DNA of 64,000 nt from Phorcus lineatus. Taxonomy: Eukaryota > Mollusca > Gastropoda > Trochida > Trochidae. A program made the translations under genes and the position numbers. The notes under the pieces are model-generated. The model was not told where the DNA came from. It was given only the letters and a program-made list of their open reading frames with translations, and did not search any database. Of the stretch, positions 13,470-25,171 are shown piece after piece (within the stretch, counting starts at the first letter, position 1; every line of letters starts with the position of its first letter). Where the stretch lies: NCBI GenBank assembly GCA_921293015.1, contig OV121089.1, forward strand, positions 46,571,220 through 46,635,219, given 5' to 3'.

Positions 13470-16029
13470 CATCGTCTCTCGTTTTATCAACAAGTAAGTG
13501 TTGTGTACGATTTTCTTGAGAAATGATTTGCGAAGCAGAACAGAATCTCCTCCCAATGTGGCTCCGATATGAAGCACATAAACACTCGTTGATATAAGCA
13601 AACATTCCTTTCGCAGACTAAAGGTATTTTCGCCTAACTTTTACTACCTGGTGTAAATATCATTGGATAGATAAGCATTGAAACAACTTCAAAATTATTT
13701 ATTTCAACTTGTCGATCGTGATATAGAATATAAAAGAACACAATATTACAAGGTCATTGTGCATATTTCCCCACGTTGGATTCACCACTGCTGTGGATAC
13801 GATTTACTTGTAATATATTTACCAAGAATGCCGCATGTCAACATTACAAGCTGAGAACTAAATAAATCTGTTCATTTATAAATGAAAGATCTTTTAAGTA
13901 ACTTTGTATGGTACATGCGTGTGATACAACGAGTCCCTGTAGGCAATATAGTAATAGTACTTACACGATAAAGTGTAGGAAATGGCATTGGTTTTAGTCT
14001 TCTTAGATATAACACGTATATGTTCATTGAAATGAGTTGTGTGAATGCTGGAGAGTGCATTTTAGCATGTTAATAATTTGCGCTGAAAGGGTACCTTTCA
14101 AAGATGAAGCATTTATCACACCAAGGTGGATGAGATATCTTACAATATCTTTTTGCTACTTGATGATAAGGGAACGGATAACCCGAACCGATACCTGGCA
14201 GCTGAGTGCCCTAGACTGACACTCAGTCACTCAACACTAGACTATTTCAGACGAAGCACTTAATTCAGGTCTAGGACAAACCCAGCCTGACAACAACGAC
14301 ATTGACAAAATCCATCGTGATAAAAGTAGCGTTGAAATAAACTACCAAGTACGAAGCCTAAGGATGAACCTGCTTATCCACTATAGTCAACGTTAAAACT
14401 CTACTTCAATTGCTTCGTTTCATGACTAAGTGCGACGTGTATGTTTAAGAAGATTCATATCATGCTTTGGTTACATATTAATGTCTGTTTTATAATTCAG
14501 TACATGTATTTTGCTCAAAGAAATGAACAAAAGCTATATGAAATAAATCGCTTTTGTGCTATCAAACAATACTCATGATCCCGTGTCTTGTTGCTGTTCT
14601 CGTCAAAAATGTTATATCGATTTGGTGATCGAAGTTATATAATTATTGTCAATCATTAAACGATAAAAATATTCTAAAGTTTTATGGGGAAATACTGATA
14701 GATAAAACAAGTTGATCGAATGGTCTCTTAGAATACATTTATTTCGAGAATTTGGAGCCAAACTACGCCTAAAAAGATCCTGTATTCACATTCTTGGCGG
14801 ACTACGATATTGAGATACAATACAATTGAGACGGCAACTCAATGAATTATTTCATGATTAAGCTATATCAAGCTATGATATTCCTTACAGAATCCACATA
14901 CTCTGCGGACCAAATGTATACGAAGTGCATGTGGATCCCAGTTGATATGTACACAGGAATGTTCAGATGAGAGTCCGACCCACATGGTACATATCGTCGA
15001 CTCAGCACGTGGGTAAATGTCAAATAGTCTTCAGGTTGGAGCTTGAAGCGCCGACAGACAGACAGACAGCCAGACAGTACTCGTCAGGGAAATAACATAA
15101 GGTGTTTATGCATAGCTTAATGTCTCTTCAGTAACAGAAATAGACTTCATGGTTGCCATTTGGTCCAAAAATGATTGAGCCTGCAGAATTTGCATCAGTA
15201 ATACTATTTCCGGCCATATCCTTGTTAGAATATTAACAAGTTAATAAAACAGAATGGAAAATGATTAATGCCACAGGATAGGCGGATGATTTAACCCTTT
15301 GATTAAGAGCCAGGATTGGTCAAAGGGTTAGTGAAGGTATCCGGAGATAAACGATTACAATATATGATCTGGCGATCCTTGTTATCCTGATTGTGATTGA
15401 CATTCAAGCCGTCTTTCTGTAGAGTGGCATGTCATAAGAGCCGAATGTCACACAGTCTTTGGCATGTTTATCCTTCCTTAAATCATCCAGATATCCCAGG
15501 AAGGTTCAGATGGTTGAAATGGTTTTAATGGAGTACACCCTGAAGAGAAGGTCAAGAGCAAATTAGATCGTTATCTAGAGTCATACTCAAATGTCTAATG
15601 ACAGCATATGCATCCATATGGCTTGATTTGACGACATTTTATGATATCATGATTCTATGTATCATACAAAATCTTACTTTTCATTCATTCAAGGAATAAC
15701 TGCATCAATATTACTGTCGGGAAACTAGCATTTCATTGAAGTAATTATTATCATGAACAAGCATGGAGATATCACCAGGGTTGAACATAGCATTGTTAAA
15801 TATGAACTTGATGACGTGTAATGTTCTGAAATTTATAATGCAGGTCATTGTGTCAATCTACTGTCAAAACGATACCTTGAGGGGATATCGTTTGATATCA
15901 AACAAGCGACATTTGATAATTATTTTCAAATCTACTTTCACGTTTAGCATCTTTGGACATTAAGTGTCTTGGCATCACAGACACAATAACAGCACTTCTA
16001 AATACTTCTATTAACTGATTTTTCTGATA

Positions 16030-16726
16030 CCTACGGAAGCACCCTAGTGCCACAGTCAAAAATTTTTTATCTCCTAATTAGGAGATACTATCACCTAATT
16101 AGGAGATATTAACGCCTAATTAGTAGATAAGTAACCCCTAATTAGGACTTAATTAACACCTAATTAGGAGATAACTAAGTCCTACTTAGGATATAGCTAT
16201 TTCCTAATTAGGATCTAATTATCGCCTAATTAGGAGATATATCACCTAATTAGTTGATACTATCACCTAATTAGGAGAAAGTAACTCCTAAATAGCAGAT
16301 AGTAACTCCTAATTAGGTGATAATTAAGTCCTAATTAGGACTTAGTTATCACCTAATTAGGAGATATATAAGTCCTACCTAGGACATAGCTATTTCCTAA
16401 TTAGTTGATACTTTCTCGTAATTAGGTGATAATTAAGTCCTAATTAGGAGATACTAACTCCTAATTAGGTGATAATTATCTCCCAATTAGATGATAACTT
16501 ACTCCTAATTAGGTGATAGTATGTCTTAATTAGGACTTAATATCTCCTAATTAGGAGTTAGTATGTCCTAATTAGGACTTAATATCTTCTAATTAGGAGA
16601 TAGTTTCACCTAATTAGGTGATAGTTATGTCCTAATTAGGCGATGATTAAGTCCTAATTAGGTTATGGTATATCCTAATTAGGAGATAAAAAATTTTTGA
16701 CTGTGGCACTAGGATGCTTCCGTAGA
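16030..16726. mobile_element. TIR element filled with CCTAATTAGG palindromes
   Basis: A 697-bp element. Its ends (16030-16082 and 16674-16726) are inverted repeats 53 bp long that match at 51 positions by my alignment. Flanking TA dinucleotides (16028-16029 and 16727-16728) fit a Tc1/mariner-type TA target duplication. Between and including the inner ends of the arms lie about 29 copies of a 10-bp palindrome, 19 of them exactly CCTAATTAGG, at a mean spacing near 21.5 bp. Linkers are mostly GATA, ACTTA or TAACT words. There is no coding capacity. It sits about 100 bp upstream of an FABP exon, inside an intron. The superfamily is inferred only from TSD and TIR. Confidence 0.8.
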
Positions 16727-16823
16727 TACCTAAAAGTACTTTGGGGCTCTCAATAATTTATCAAATACCATATATACTATTGGCAAAGAAGACCAAATCA
16801 AAACTTGCTTTTCCTGCTTTCAG

Positions 16824-17976
16824 GAGTTTCCGCCGAGAAGATTGACTTGGCTCAGAAAGCCCTCTCTGCTGGATCCAAGCTGATCCAAGACCTTTCCAAC
16901 AACGGATCTTCTTGGACCCTCAAGACCATCACAAACCAGGGTGAAAAGGAAGTGACCTTTAACCTTGGAGAGGAGTTTTCCACAGCCACGCTGGACGGTC
17001 GACCGGTCAAGGTCACGGTGACTGAAGACGGTGGCAATCTTGTTGAAATCCAGAAAGGCGATGGTTTCGAGACCAAGAATGTCAGAAGTGTGGCGGGGGA
17101 TGTTATGACGATGGTAAATATTTAAAAAAAAAAAAGTATTCCACTCGTTTTCTAAAATAATTCCACAAAAGAAAGAGGTTCACAATAATCTCTTTTTCAC
17201 AAACCGTGGAAGCAAGACATTTCAAGTTAATATGATAATGAATTATTGCAGTCTGGGTCGAAATCGTAGTCGAGTGAAAGGTCAGAATTAATGGCTTTTC
17301 GCAACTGTACCACCCAACTTCCACCAGAACTAGACGAATCGTTTAACTGCCACCGTAATGCCACGCCATTACCGTTAAATACATTTAACTGAGGATGAAT
17401 AAACTTCTGGTTAAAAAGAGATATTCAAACGAAGAGCCACAGGAACGGTGCTGTTGATATTGTAACGAATACCAGACCTCTCTCTCTCTGTGGTATTTTC
17501 ACGTAACTCAAAATAATAGATATTAAGAAGGTTTTAAATGGTAAAATGTATAACTGAGACATTCCAATTCAAATGTGCCTACCAGTCAGCTCAGAATGGA
17601 GAGAACGTATAATTTAAGATATGTTTTTCTTCGTGGTTCAAATTTAGCCAAATTGATATCTTACCAAAGTGATACCTCATAATCTGAGTCTTGTAACACG
17701 TAAAAATTGTGCCAAAATAACCATTAAAGAGTGGCCATTATATTTCATCGACAAATGCATAGAATATCTTAATAAATAAGCAATAACATGTTCTCAAAAT
17801 TTACAAGTACTAGTAGTAACAACGCTTAATGGGCACTATAAAAACATAAATCCATGTAGCTTATAACGGCAATCCTTGTTTTAAATTCACTACATTTCCT
17901 ATGGTATTAAATTCTTTATTTTCAGACGATGACCGGAAATGGTGTGACATGTACCCGGCAATACAAGAAGACATGA
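16824..17976 (+). CDS. fatty-acid-binding protein (FABP/iLBP family), last two exons
   Basis: Intracellular lipid-binding beta-barrel protein that carries fatty acids or retinoid-like ligands in the cytosol. Exon A spans 16824-17113, after acceptor TTTCAG and before donor GTAAAT. Exon B spans 17926-17976, after acceptor TTTTCAG and ending in TGA. Exon A opens with two bases of a split Gly codon followed by Val, the usual phase-1 first intron of this family. It contains FNLGEEFS, LDGRPVKV, TEDGGNLVEIQ and ETKNVRSV, close to FABP strands D-I. Exon B encodes TMTGNGVTCTRQYKKT, the typical C-terminal strand with the conserved Arg-x-Tyr ligand contact. The visible part is about 112 residues of an expected 132-140. 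The first exon of about 25 residues was not found. Vertebrate genes have an intron inside exon A that is absent here. Confidence 0.88.
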
Positions 17977-18780
17977 ATGCAGATCACGTGACATTCATTC
18001 ATCTTCATCATATTTGTTTCTTTCTTTCTGAATGGACCTCAATTGTTGTGTTATCGCCTTCGTTTTGTTCTGCGAATAAGTGATATTAAGTTTCGAAAAT
18101 AATCCAATTTTGATAGTGATGGCCATTATCATAACAGGGGTAGAGAAAATCAAACCATTTACATTTAAATTGTGAGATTAAAGACGTTACAGATTGGTAT
18201 ATCGATTCCATATCTTAAGGTTGTAAAACCCACAAGGCAATTTATTTAAAATCGATCATGGAAATTAAACATTTCGAAAGCGACTTTAATAATCTAATGT
18301 ATGAAAGTATCAAGAGGTCAGATGTAGCAGTCACGAAGGAAACCTGACCATTTAATGAATGAAATAAACATCATCAGCTCACAAATCAAGAAATGTTGGG
18401 GGTGCGTAGGCTAGTTGTCAATGTGTCGGGAGTTCTCTTACATTCAGCATACACTGTGTAGAGTTTGCTTCTGGATGTCTGTGCATTGTACCATATGACT
18501 ATAAGACGGTAGTTAAGGTTGAAAGCTGTTGATGTTGTGTAGAGAATAGTTCTCAAATAAGCTATCTTATCACTCAGTTGTCTTCGTATATTCTCTTATA
18601 AACTTGTGGTAAATTATGTTTAATTTATATCTGAATAAATCATTTGTTGGATGGAGTGTTCGATGTGATCTTTAATTAGGAAACTACTTAATGAAGGAGT
18701 CATTGCCTTTTTGCAAGTTTAACGGTGACGAGGGTCAACCCTATGTTCCTTGGTATATAAGACATTCGAGAGCGAAATAA

Positions 18781-19644
18781 CATAGATAAGGAAAAAAGTT
18801 AAGCACCCCCAAGTTTTTCACCAGTAAATATTGTCGGAGAATAAAGAGGACCGCATTGCAGTAAAAGTAATTGTATGATATGATAGAATCATAATCTTGC
18901 ATTTTAAGAACGTAATTTCATTAAGATATCATTTCGGATATTTTGGATAATTGCAGTTATACAAATTGGTAATTTTCAGATCTAAAGGTAAATATGTTTA
19001 AGGAGTCAATATTTTTTGTTTTAATGTGTATTATTCGATTATTCCTATTCCACTGGTCAAACTTTATTATGGATCTCTTAAGCAAAAGTCACTAATTACA
19101 GCAGTATGGACCTCCTAAATCTCATTTTTTGGAAAATGACCCATTCATAAAAAGGGACTAAATGGGGCAGTTTTAACCATAACAACGACTATAAAGCAAA
19201 AAGAAGTATAGGGTTACTGAATCAAAAGTTAAAAAAGACCACCTTTATTTCAAAATCGTCTGGTTATGGCCATTTTCATTAAATTATGGAAAATTATTAT
19301 CAAATTTCAAAACCAAATTATGTCGTTATTGTGAAGGATACATGATTTTTTAAAGTGTAAAATTGTACCTGTTAACAAAATTATTGTCCGTGACAACTAA
19401 GATCAGAATCCATCGCATACTTTTGACAAACGGACGATAGTTATTTTGGGTGAAAAATTAGTACCTTTACGTTTTTTGATCTTAAGTTCTCAAAATGTCT
19501 TCATTTATGATGATTTTTAAGACTAAGTCACGAAAACTTTAGTTTCTATGTCAAGGGGATCCATTAGTCATATTGACGTATTTTTCTCCACGGATCCATT
19601 TTGAAATTTTGAAAATAGGGGGGTGCTTAACATTGTTCTCTATG
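18781..19644. mobile_element. non-autonomous TIR element with TTAAGCACCCCC ends
   Basis: The left end CATAGATAAG followed by GTTAAGCACCCCC (18781-18810) is mirrored at the right by GGGGGTGCTTAAC and then CTCTATG (19617-19644). The arms are about 28 bp with small indels. The 864-bp interior has no open frame of note. No clear target duplication could be fixed. Confidence 0.5.
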
Positions 19645-19999
19645 TATATATTAGATAATGAGAATGAAAATTATTTCTTAACGGATATTGCGAGCGATGT
19701 GTGGACAATGTTTTGAAAATATTTTGTTTAATATCTTTGCACTTGAGGATCACTGCACATTTTACTGCATATGAAACTTCTATAAACACAAAAAATATGT
19801 ATAGCCTGTAAGGATGCGATGTTTAACAATGTTAGAATCATTTCAAAGTTGGAAATATCCCTGTACAACTACGCCCAACAAATTCCTCCCCCATTTCTGC
19901 AGTCCCTATGAAACAATCTACCGGAGAAAGAGCCTCAGGTCGACTCTTGAAGATCAGTCATGGTATGAACCTGACTGAATGAGAGTATTCAAAGGTGAG

Positions 20000-20335
20000 G
20001 TGAGGTGATTTTGGAGGTTAACGCCGCTTCAAAGGGTATTCCACATATGACGGCTGCTAGTATTATTGTATAGAGGAAGCCCCCAACACCACCATAATAC
20101 AGTGGTGCAATGCAGTGAAACCAGCTACAATCGGTTGGTTCTAGCGAACTATAGGTGGTACCTAGCGCTAAAATTCAGTGTAGCATTGCACCTAAACCTT
20201 ACTGCATGTTGAACAGTTCTCAACTGCAGACAAAGTTGCCGAGCCCCTGGCGGGATTCGAACCACGGACCTCTTGATACGAAGCCGAACGCGCTAACCAC
20301 TGCGCTCTGCTGCCCCCGAAGTTCTACAAAAATGC
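20000..20335 (-). mobile_element. tRNA-derived SINE
   Basis: On the minus strand an A-box-like TGGTTAGCGCGTT (20287-20299) and a B box GGTTCGAATCC (20253-20263) lie at tRNA spacing, preceded by GGGCAGCAGAGCGCAG. The tRNA-like head is followed by an unrelated body running down to about 20000, where an AACGCCGC word occurs. The limits of the body are approximate. No anticodon stem is convincing, so it is not called a tRNA gene. Confidence 0.6.
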
Positions 20336-20435
20336 TTCGAGTGACCAGCTTAAGTAAGTCACTCGGGGCCAAAAGATTTAGGAATGACATATACGAATTA
20401 GGTACTAGTACTACCTTAACAAAATTTTCCGTCTT

Positions 20436-20590
20436 GTTAAAGTGACACAGAGTATGTTTCATAATTTTTGTATGTGGCTTGAATAGAGTCAAAATACCAT
20501 TTGTCCTGAGGTAAGTTCAAATCGCCTTTCTAAAGTTTCATTTTTAACTCTAAACTGTCAAATTACGATATGTTCTTGTTATCAATGAAA
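20436..20590. repeat. dispersed repeat, copy 1 (copy 2 at 63238-63410)
   Basis: It starts TTAAAGTGACACAGAGTATG and also shares AAATCGCCTTTCTAAAGTTT and a TTCTTGTT-AT-rich tail with 63238-63410. Spacing between shared blocks is conserved. It is non-coding and directly abuts the SINE region. Confidence 0.7.
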
Positions 20591-23049
20591 ATAAAAAAAA
20601 GAATCATATAAAAGTTAAGAAGTCAAAATTCTGCTTCCCATTTACACGTTTATATGTTATATAACTTACTTAACCCTTTCAGCTCCTTTTGTCTTGATAT
20701 CTGCTGTAAATAAGATTCCAAAATAACGTTTCAATCAATGACGCACGCCATTGTCCGTTTTTCGAACATAAATTACAACTTTAACCTGTTTGTCACTATG
20801 GTGAACTCACAAGCGCTAAGATTCTTATTTTCAGAAACAGCCACTATTTCTCTATTGAATAACACCATTTATAAAGTTTGACATATTTGACTCCAACAAC
20901 AAGATAAAAAGGAAAATAGAACAATGGCACATTCCATACGGTTGGTAAATTACATCTCACTATCAAACGATCTTGGGTTCCGCAGCTCCTAAGTGATAAC
21001 TTGCTGGGACATCCCATGCGTAAACATGTACCTTTTACTTTTCACATGTACACGACCATGTTAACATTTCAACAAATAAATCTGTTGTGGTTGGTATCCC
21101 TGAACTTAAGGACCAGTCAGTGTAAGCCTCCTCTACATCCCTTGTGAGACACCAAGGTTCATCATGTCTTCCTCGTGATTTGGTGCTGATCTAGTCCAGC
21201 ATATAACTAGACGTCTATACGAATTTATCTAGATGAACTAGTGCAGACCACTCCTGCAGAAGCTCTTCAAATTGGTTTTACTCACAAGTTCATATTTAGT
21301 TAAGGATGTCATAAGCACAAAGAAACCACATTGGTGCCATCCAAGTTATGGAATGGGTAATCAGTGAATGGGACTGTGGATCAGAAGCCAGCCATGATAG
21401 GAGCAACGGTCAATGCAGGAGCAAGAATGTTTAATTATCAAACTATTTTTTGAAGAGAAAAGACGAACACAAATATGCACCGATCACAGTTTAATTTGAA
21501 ATCACAAGAAGCACACAGTGAAGCGGACTACACAAAGAGAATATAATGTATGATGAGCACTTTTGTGGGAGACATATTCTTCGTCTCGGATAGAAATCTC
21601 GTAAAAGGTTGCCATGTATAAAAACTGGACACATATTGGATATGGATGTAGTTTCACAAGAAGGGGTCCCTTGTCAAATATAAAAACATCAACTTTATGC
21701 TCATGCGTTGGATTTCAGGACTCGGCTTTGATTGACATTTGTTTTGGTTGATTATTACGAGAAATAGCAACATTGATTCAACCATTAAGGTTAGAACAAA
21801 ATAAATAGAAATGGTTACATCTGGGGTAAGTGACCTTTAAAGTCTTAAATGCCTGTCTGACAACTAAAACTAAAATAAATCCAAGCCAATCTTTAATTTA
21901 AGGCGAGAGTGGAGGCAACACGACCATACCAATTTTTCTTCATTAAGGAAGACTGTAAACTTACCACAGTGTCTGGACAGTCAGATAGTGTCAGTATGTG
22001 ATCAATGATATATTGTCCAGAAAAACTTAGGGACATCAGATTGCAAGACACCTTAACTCAACACATACAGGATATATACAGCTTAACGTTGTGCAGTCAG
22101 GTTGGTAGTCTTAATACCTGATAAATGAAAAGAATATAAATAATTAACTTTCTCATTATTATGTCAATAAAATATATCTGCCTGCAGATTTTAGCCTCTG
22201 AAATATTTTAATAAAATGTCAATGCTTCGTAGGACCTAAATAATTGAATGACATGTAAGGCTGCACAGGAGAAGCAAATTGTGTTTTCAAGATTATACGA
22301 TCTTTCAAATATTCAACATAGCAAGGTTATTTACTGTTGAGTATGTTGAGAAAACAATCAATGTTGAACACAACTTCAAGCTTATTTTCCACTTGTGGAA
22401 TGTTTTATATTATGATAAATTATAATAAATTAAGTGTTTTGGATAAAACTCTCTGCACTATACAAGCCTCAAAAACTACCTTCAAACCAAGAGATTAAGC
22501 CCAATATTGATAGGTATAAAGTTTCAGAGACAATCAGTGACTTACGTCTCAGTATATATCACACATAATCTACAGAAGGTTAAATTACATGAGGGAGAGA
22601 TGCAGTTAACACGTTTTCCAAGTCATTGATTTAGTGCTGTTCAGTTGATCCAACAATTGAGAAAAGTATGAAAACCTTTAAATTTTTTTACATTGCAAAC
22701 AAACACATATGCGGCAAACATTGCAAAACTGAATATACAGATAAACTTGATAGAGATATAAATCAAATGAATCATCTAATTAATCTCAATCAAAAAGCAT
22801 TTGATTTTCAAACTCATTGACATTATCACATTTTGATTATTCGTCATTTTAGATCAAATCTATTGGCATGGAATGAAACAAAGACAAACAGTTATACCAA
22901 TCATTGAATCTACAAAGACTATTTTATACTGTTGTAAATTCTTCAGATTCGGAACCCAATAACATGGACTTGAGAAAACAGAGTTTGTTACAAAGAAGGG
23001 ATTGTGTGAGCTGGTTCAGTCCCAGACCCTGGGTTTCAGTACCACCATA

Positions 23050-23490
23050 GGTAGCTCTTCTAAATGGTCAAAGTTCAGAAACCAGAGGAAAGATTTTACA
23101 TAGCTCTCATAGTCTGATAGTTGTAAGCCAATGGTAATCTATTGTACTAAGTGAGTGAGTGAGTTGTTGTTTAACGCCGCTTGGGCAATATTACAGCCAT
23201 TAGCGGCGATATTAGACTAAGGAGTATCTTTGTACAAAGAGAGCTTTGAAAATGGTCTAAAGTTCAGAAATCAGAGAATAGATTTTCGAAAGCTCCCTTA
23301 GTCTGATAGTACAATAGATTACCATCGGTTTACGACTAAGGACTATCTTAGTACTAAGAGAGCTTTGAAAATGGTCTAAAGTTCAGAAACCAGGGAATAG
23401 ATTTTGAAAGCTCTTAGTCTTACAAACATAAGCCTATGGAAATCTATTGTATTAAGGACTATCTTAGTAGTAAGAGAGCTTTGAAAATCT
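23050..23490. repeat. 118-bp tandem repeat, about 3.5 copies
   Basis: Copies share GAGAGCTTTGAAAATGGTCT, AAAGTTCAGAAA and CAATAGATT-type words, recurring at roughly 117-119 bp (for example 23242, 23361 and 23478). The first copy is split by a 64-bp insertion at 23152-23215. Confidence 0.75.
23152..23215. mobile_element. short SINE-like insertion with ACTAAG target duplication
   Basis: Sixty-four bases beginning TGAGTGAGTGAGT and containing AACGCCGC, CAATATT and TTAGCGGCG interrupt a 118-bp repeat copy. They are flanked by ACTAAG on both sides (23146-23151 and 23216-23221). I recall this repeat type as abundant in abalone-like gastropods. Here it is short and probably a fragment. Confidence 0.6.
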
Positions 23491-25171
23491 GGGTCTTGGG
23501 CTAACTTACTGAATATGAGACTACAGCTATTTTTACCAACGGCATGCACAAGTGACACCAAAATACAAAGGACTTTGGTTCCCAGAGATCATTCCACACT
23601 GCTGTTTTAGTAGCATTTGTAAACCAATGACAATTGTTTTCTGTTTTCAAACCAAATTGCCTGAGGCACTGTACTCAGGCACTGTATAGTCAATTATTTT
23701 CTGAATTTTCTCTCAAGATTTGTTATGCTTGATTTACGGAGGTAGACTTGCTTTAATACTGATGAACTTCTGTCAATATCAAGATATCAAGTCATAATCA
23801 TAACCATCTTGGCTTCCATAGTTTTTGTATTTGGCCAAAGCCATAAGTCACAAATATGAAAATATAATTTTTTATCGGTTACTTTTTCAAATATATATGC
23901 AAGAGCAGTAAGCATAATTTTTTTTTTTTCTGCAAGACAACAAATGTTACTTGTTACTAATGAACCATGGAAACAAAATACATATAGCAGGCATTCTGGA
24001 ATAATCAAAACACTGATATGCATGATGGGATATCCTTTCAAAATCTAATCTCAATACCAAAATGTAACATGCTTGAATAAATGTTCTTCCACATAAAGAT
24101 TCTTGGTGGAAATCTCATACAGTTCTCTGGAATATCAATTATGACAAAAATAAAGTGAGATTCAACAAAAATCTCAAATGAAACTAAGACTCAAGACATG
24201 AGCCTAAGTAACCTTAAACCCTGTATAACTTAATCTCATACTAGAGGTTAGACATGTATACGGAAGGACAGAATTCAGAAATATAGTATTTAAAATAACC
24301 ATATGCAGTGTGCAAAATTTATTTGTTTCCAGGGCTGGCGGCAAACACTTTCAGAAAAAAAAAACACCTCTGGGAAATGGTAATTCCTTACAGAAAGATC
24401 TTGATAGGAGTTTTCTCCTTATCTGTACTTCAAAATGTTCTTGAAATTTCCAATTCAAATTTGGCAATTGCCACAACTGTTATCTCTTGTCCCAGTACTC
24501 TGCATACTTCCTCAAAACCATATTACATAATTGAATGTAATGAACTTAAAATGAGTATTAGTTTTCCCAAATAAAGTCATTTTGATCAAAAAAAGTCCAC
24601 CTGTCACCATGCATTGCTAAAGATTTGACAGATGTTTAGGTTCAATCTGCAAATGGAAATGAACCTTCTTATTCTGTCAACCATTGCACTTTGTTACTAA
24701 CTTTTGAACTTAAGTTCTTTCTCAAACCATGCAATGATTGGCAGATACAAGGCAAAGGTTAAGTTCCTTTCGATATGCCTGATGTCATGTCATGGAAAGA
24801 TTTCTTAACCATATATATCTTGATATACTAACATCTTGAAATTGGTAAATCTTAAATTATTTGTTTGATTTTAAGAATTTACATGTTTTGACATTGTATA
24901 AAATAAGCTTGAAAAACAGCAAGCCAAAAATGTGTAGTATTGTCAATTCAATGAAAAACCTCAAAAAGTTACAAAGACAAAAACGTACAAAGTGACCGAC
25001 TGTTGGTTGGGCAGTATTCTACGTATTTTGCACACTGTATATGAGTACACCATTCAACTTACAACCAGAAATCAATATGAACTCATGACGATAAAAAATA
25101 CTTTTGGACACAGCGTTTGGACACAATATTGTCTGAAACTTGACTGGCAGTGGAGAATAAAAGACACTGAG

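Larger units (their letters stand above)
8813..16029. other. gene-poor region with scattered repeats
   Basis: No supported exon. The longest open frame outside the repeats is 136 codons on the minus strand (8818-9228) and has no recognisable motif. The region holds two MITE copies (near 9519 and at 10979-11327), a (GA)n tract and a (TA)n tract at about 13436-13466. If FABP exon 1 is in the window it should lie here or further left. I looked for a start codon followed by a Gly-x-Trp motif and a GT donor after a split Gly codon and did not find a convincing candidate. Confidence 0.45.
17977..25171. other. intergenic DNA between convergent FABP and DGCR8, plus untranslated regions
   Basis: No coding exon is supported. 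An AATAAA at 18634-18639 could serve FABP, and a minus-strand AATAAA (TTTATT at 24318-24323) could serve DGCR8; both are guesses. The rest holds a TIR element, a tRNA-derived SINE, a dispersed repeat and a 118-bp tandem repeat, listed separately. Confidence 0.5.

Noticed and set aside
20253-20299. Possible tRNA gene on the minus strand
   Set aside because: A and B boxes are good, but the anticodon and acceptor stems are poor and a SINE body follows.
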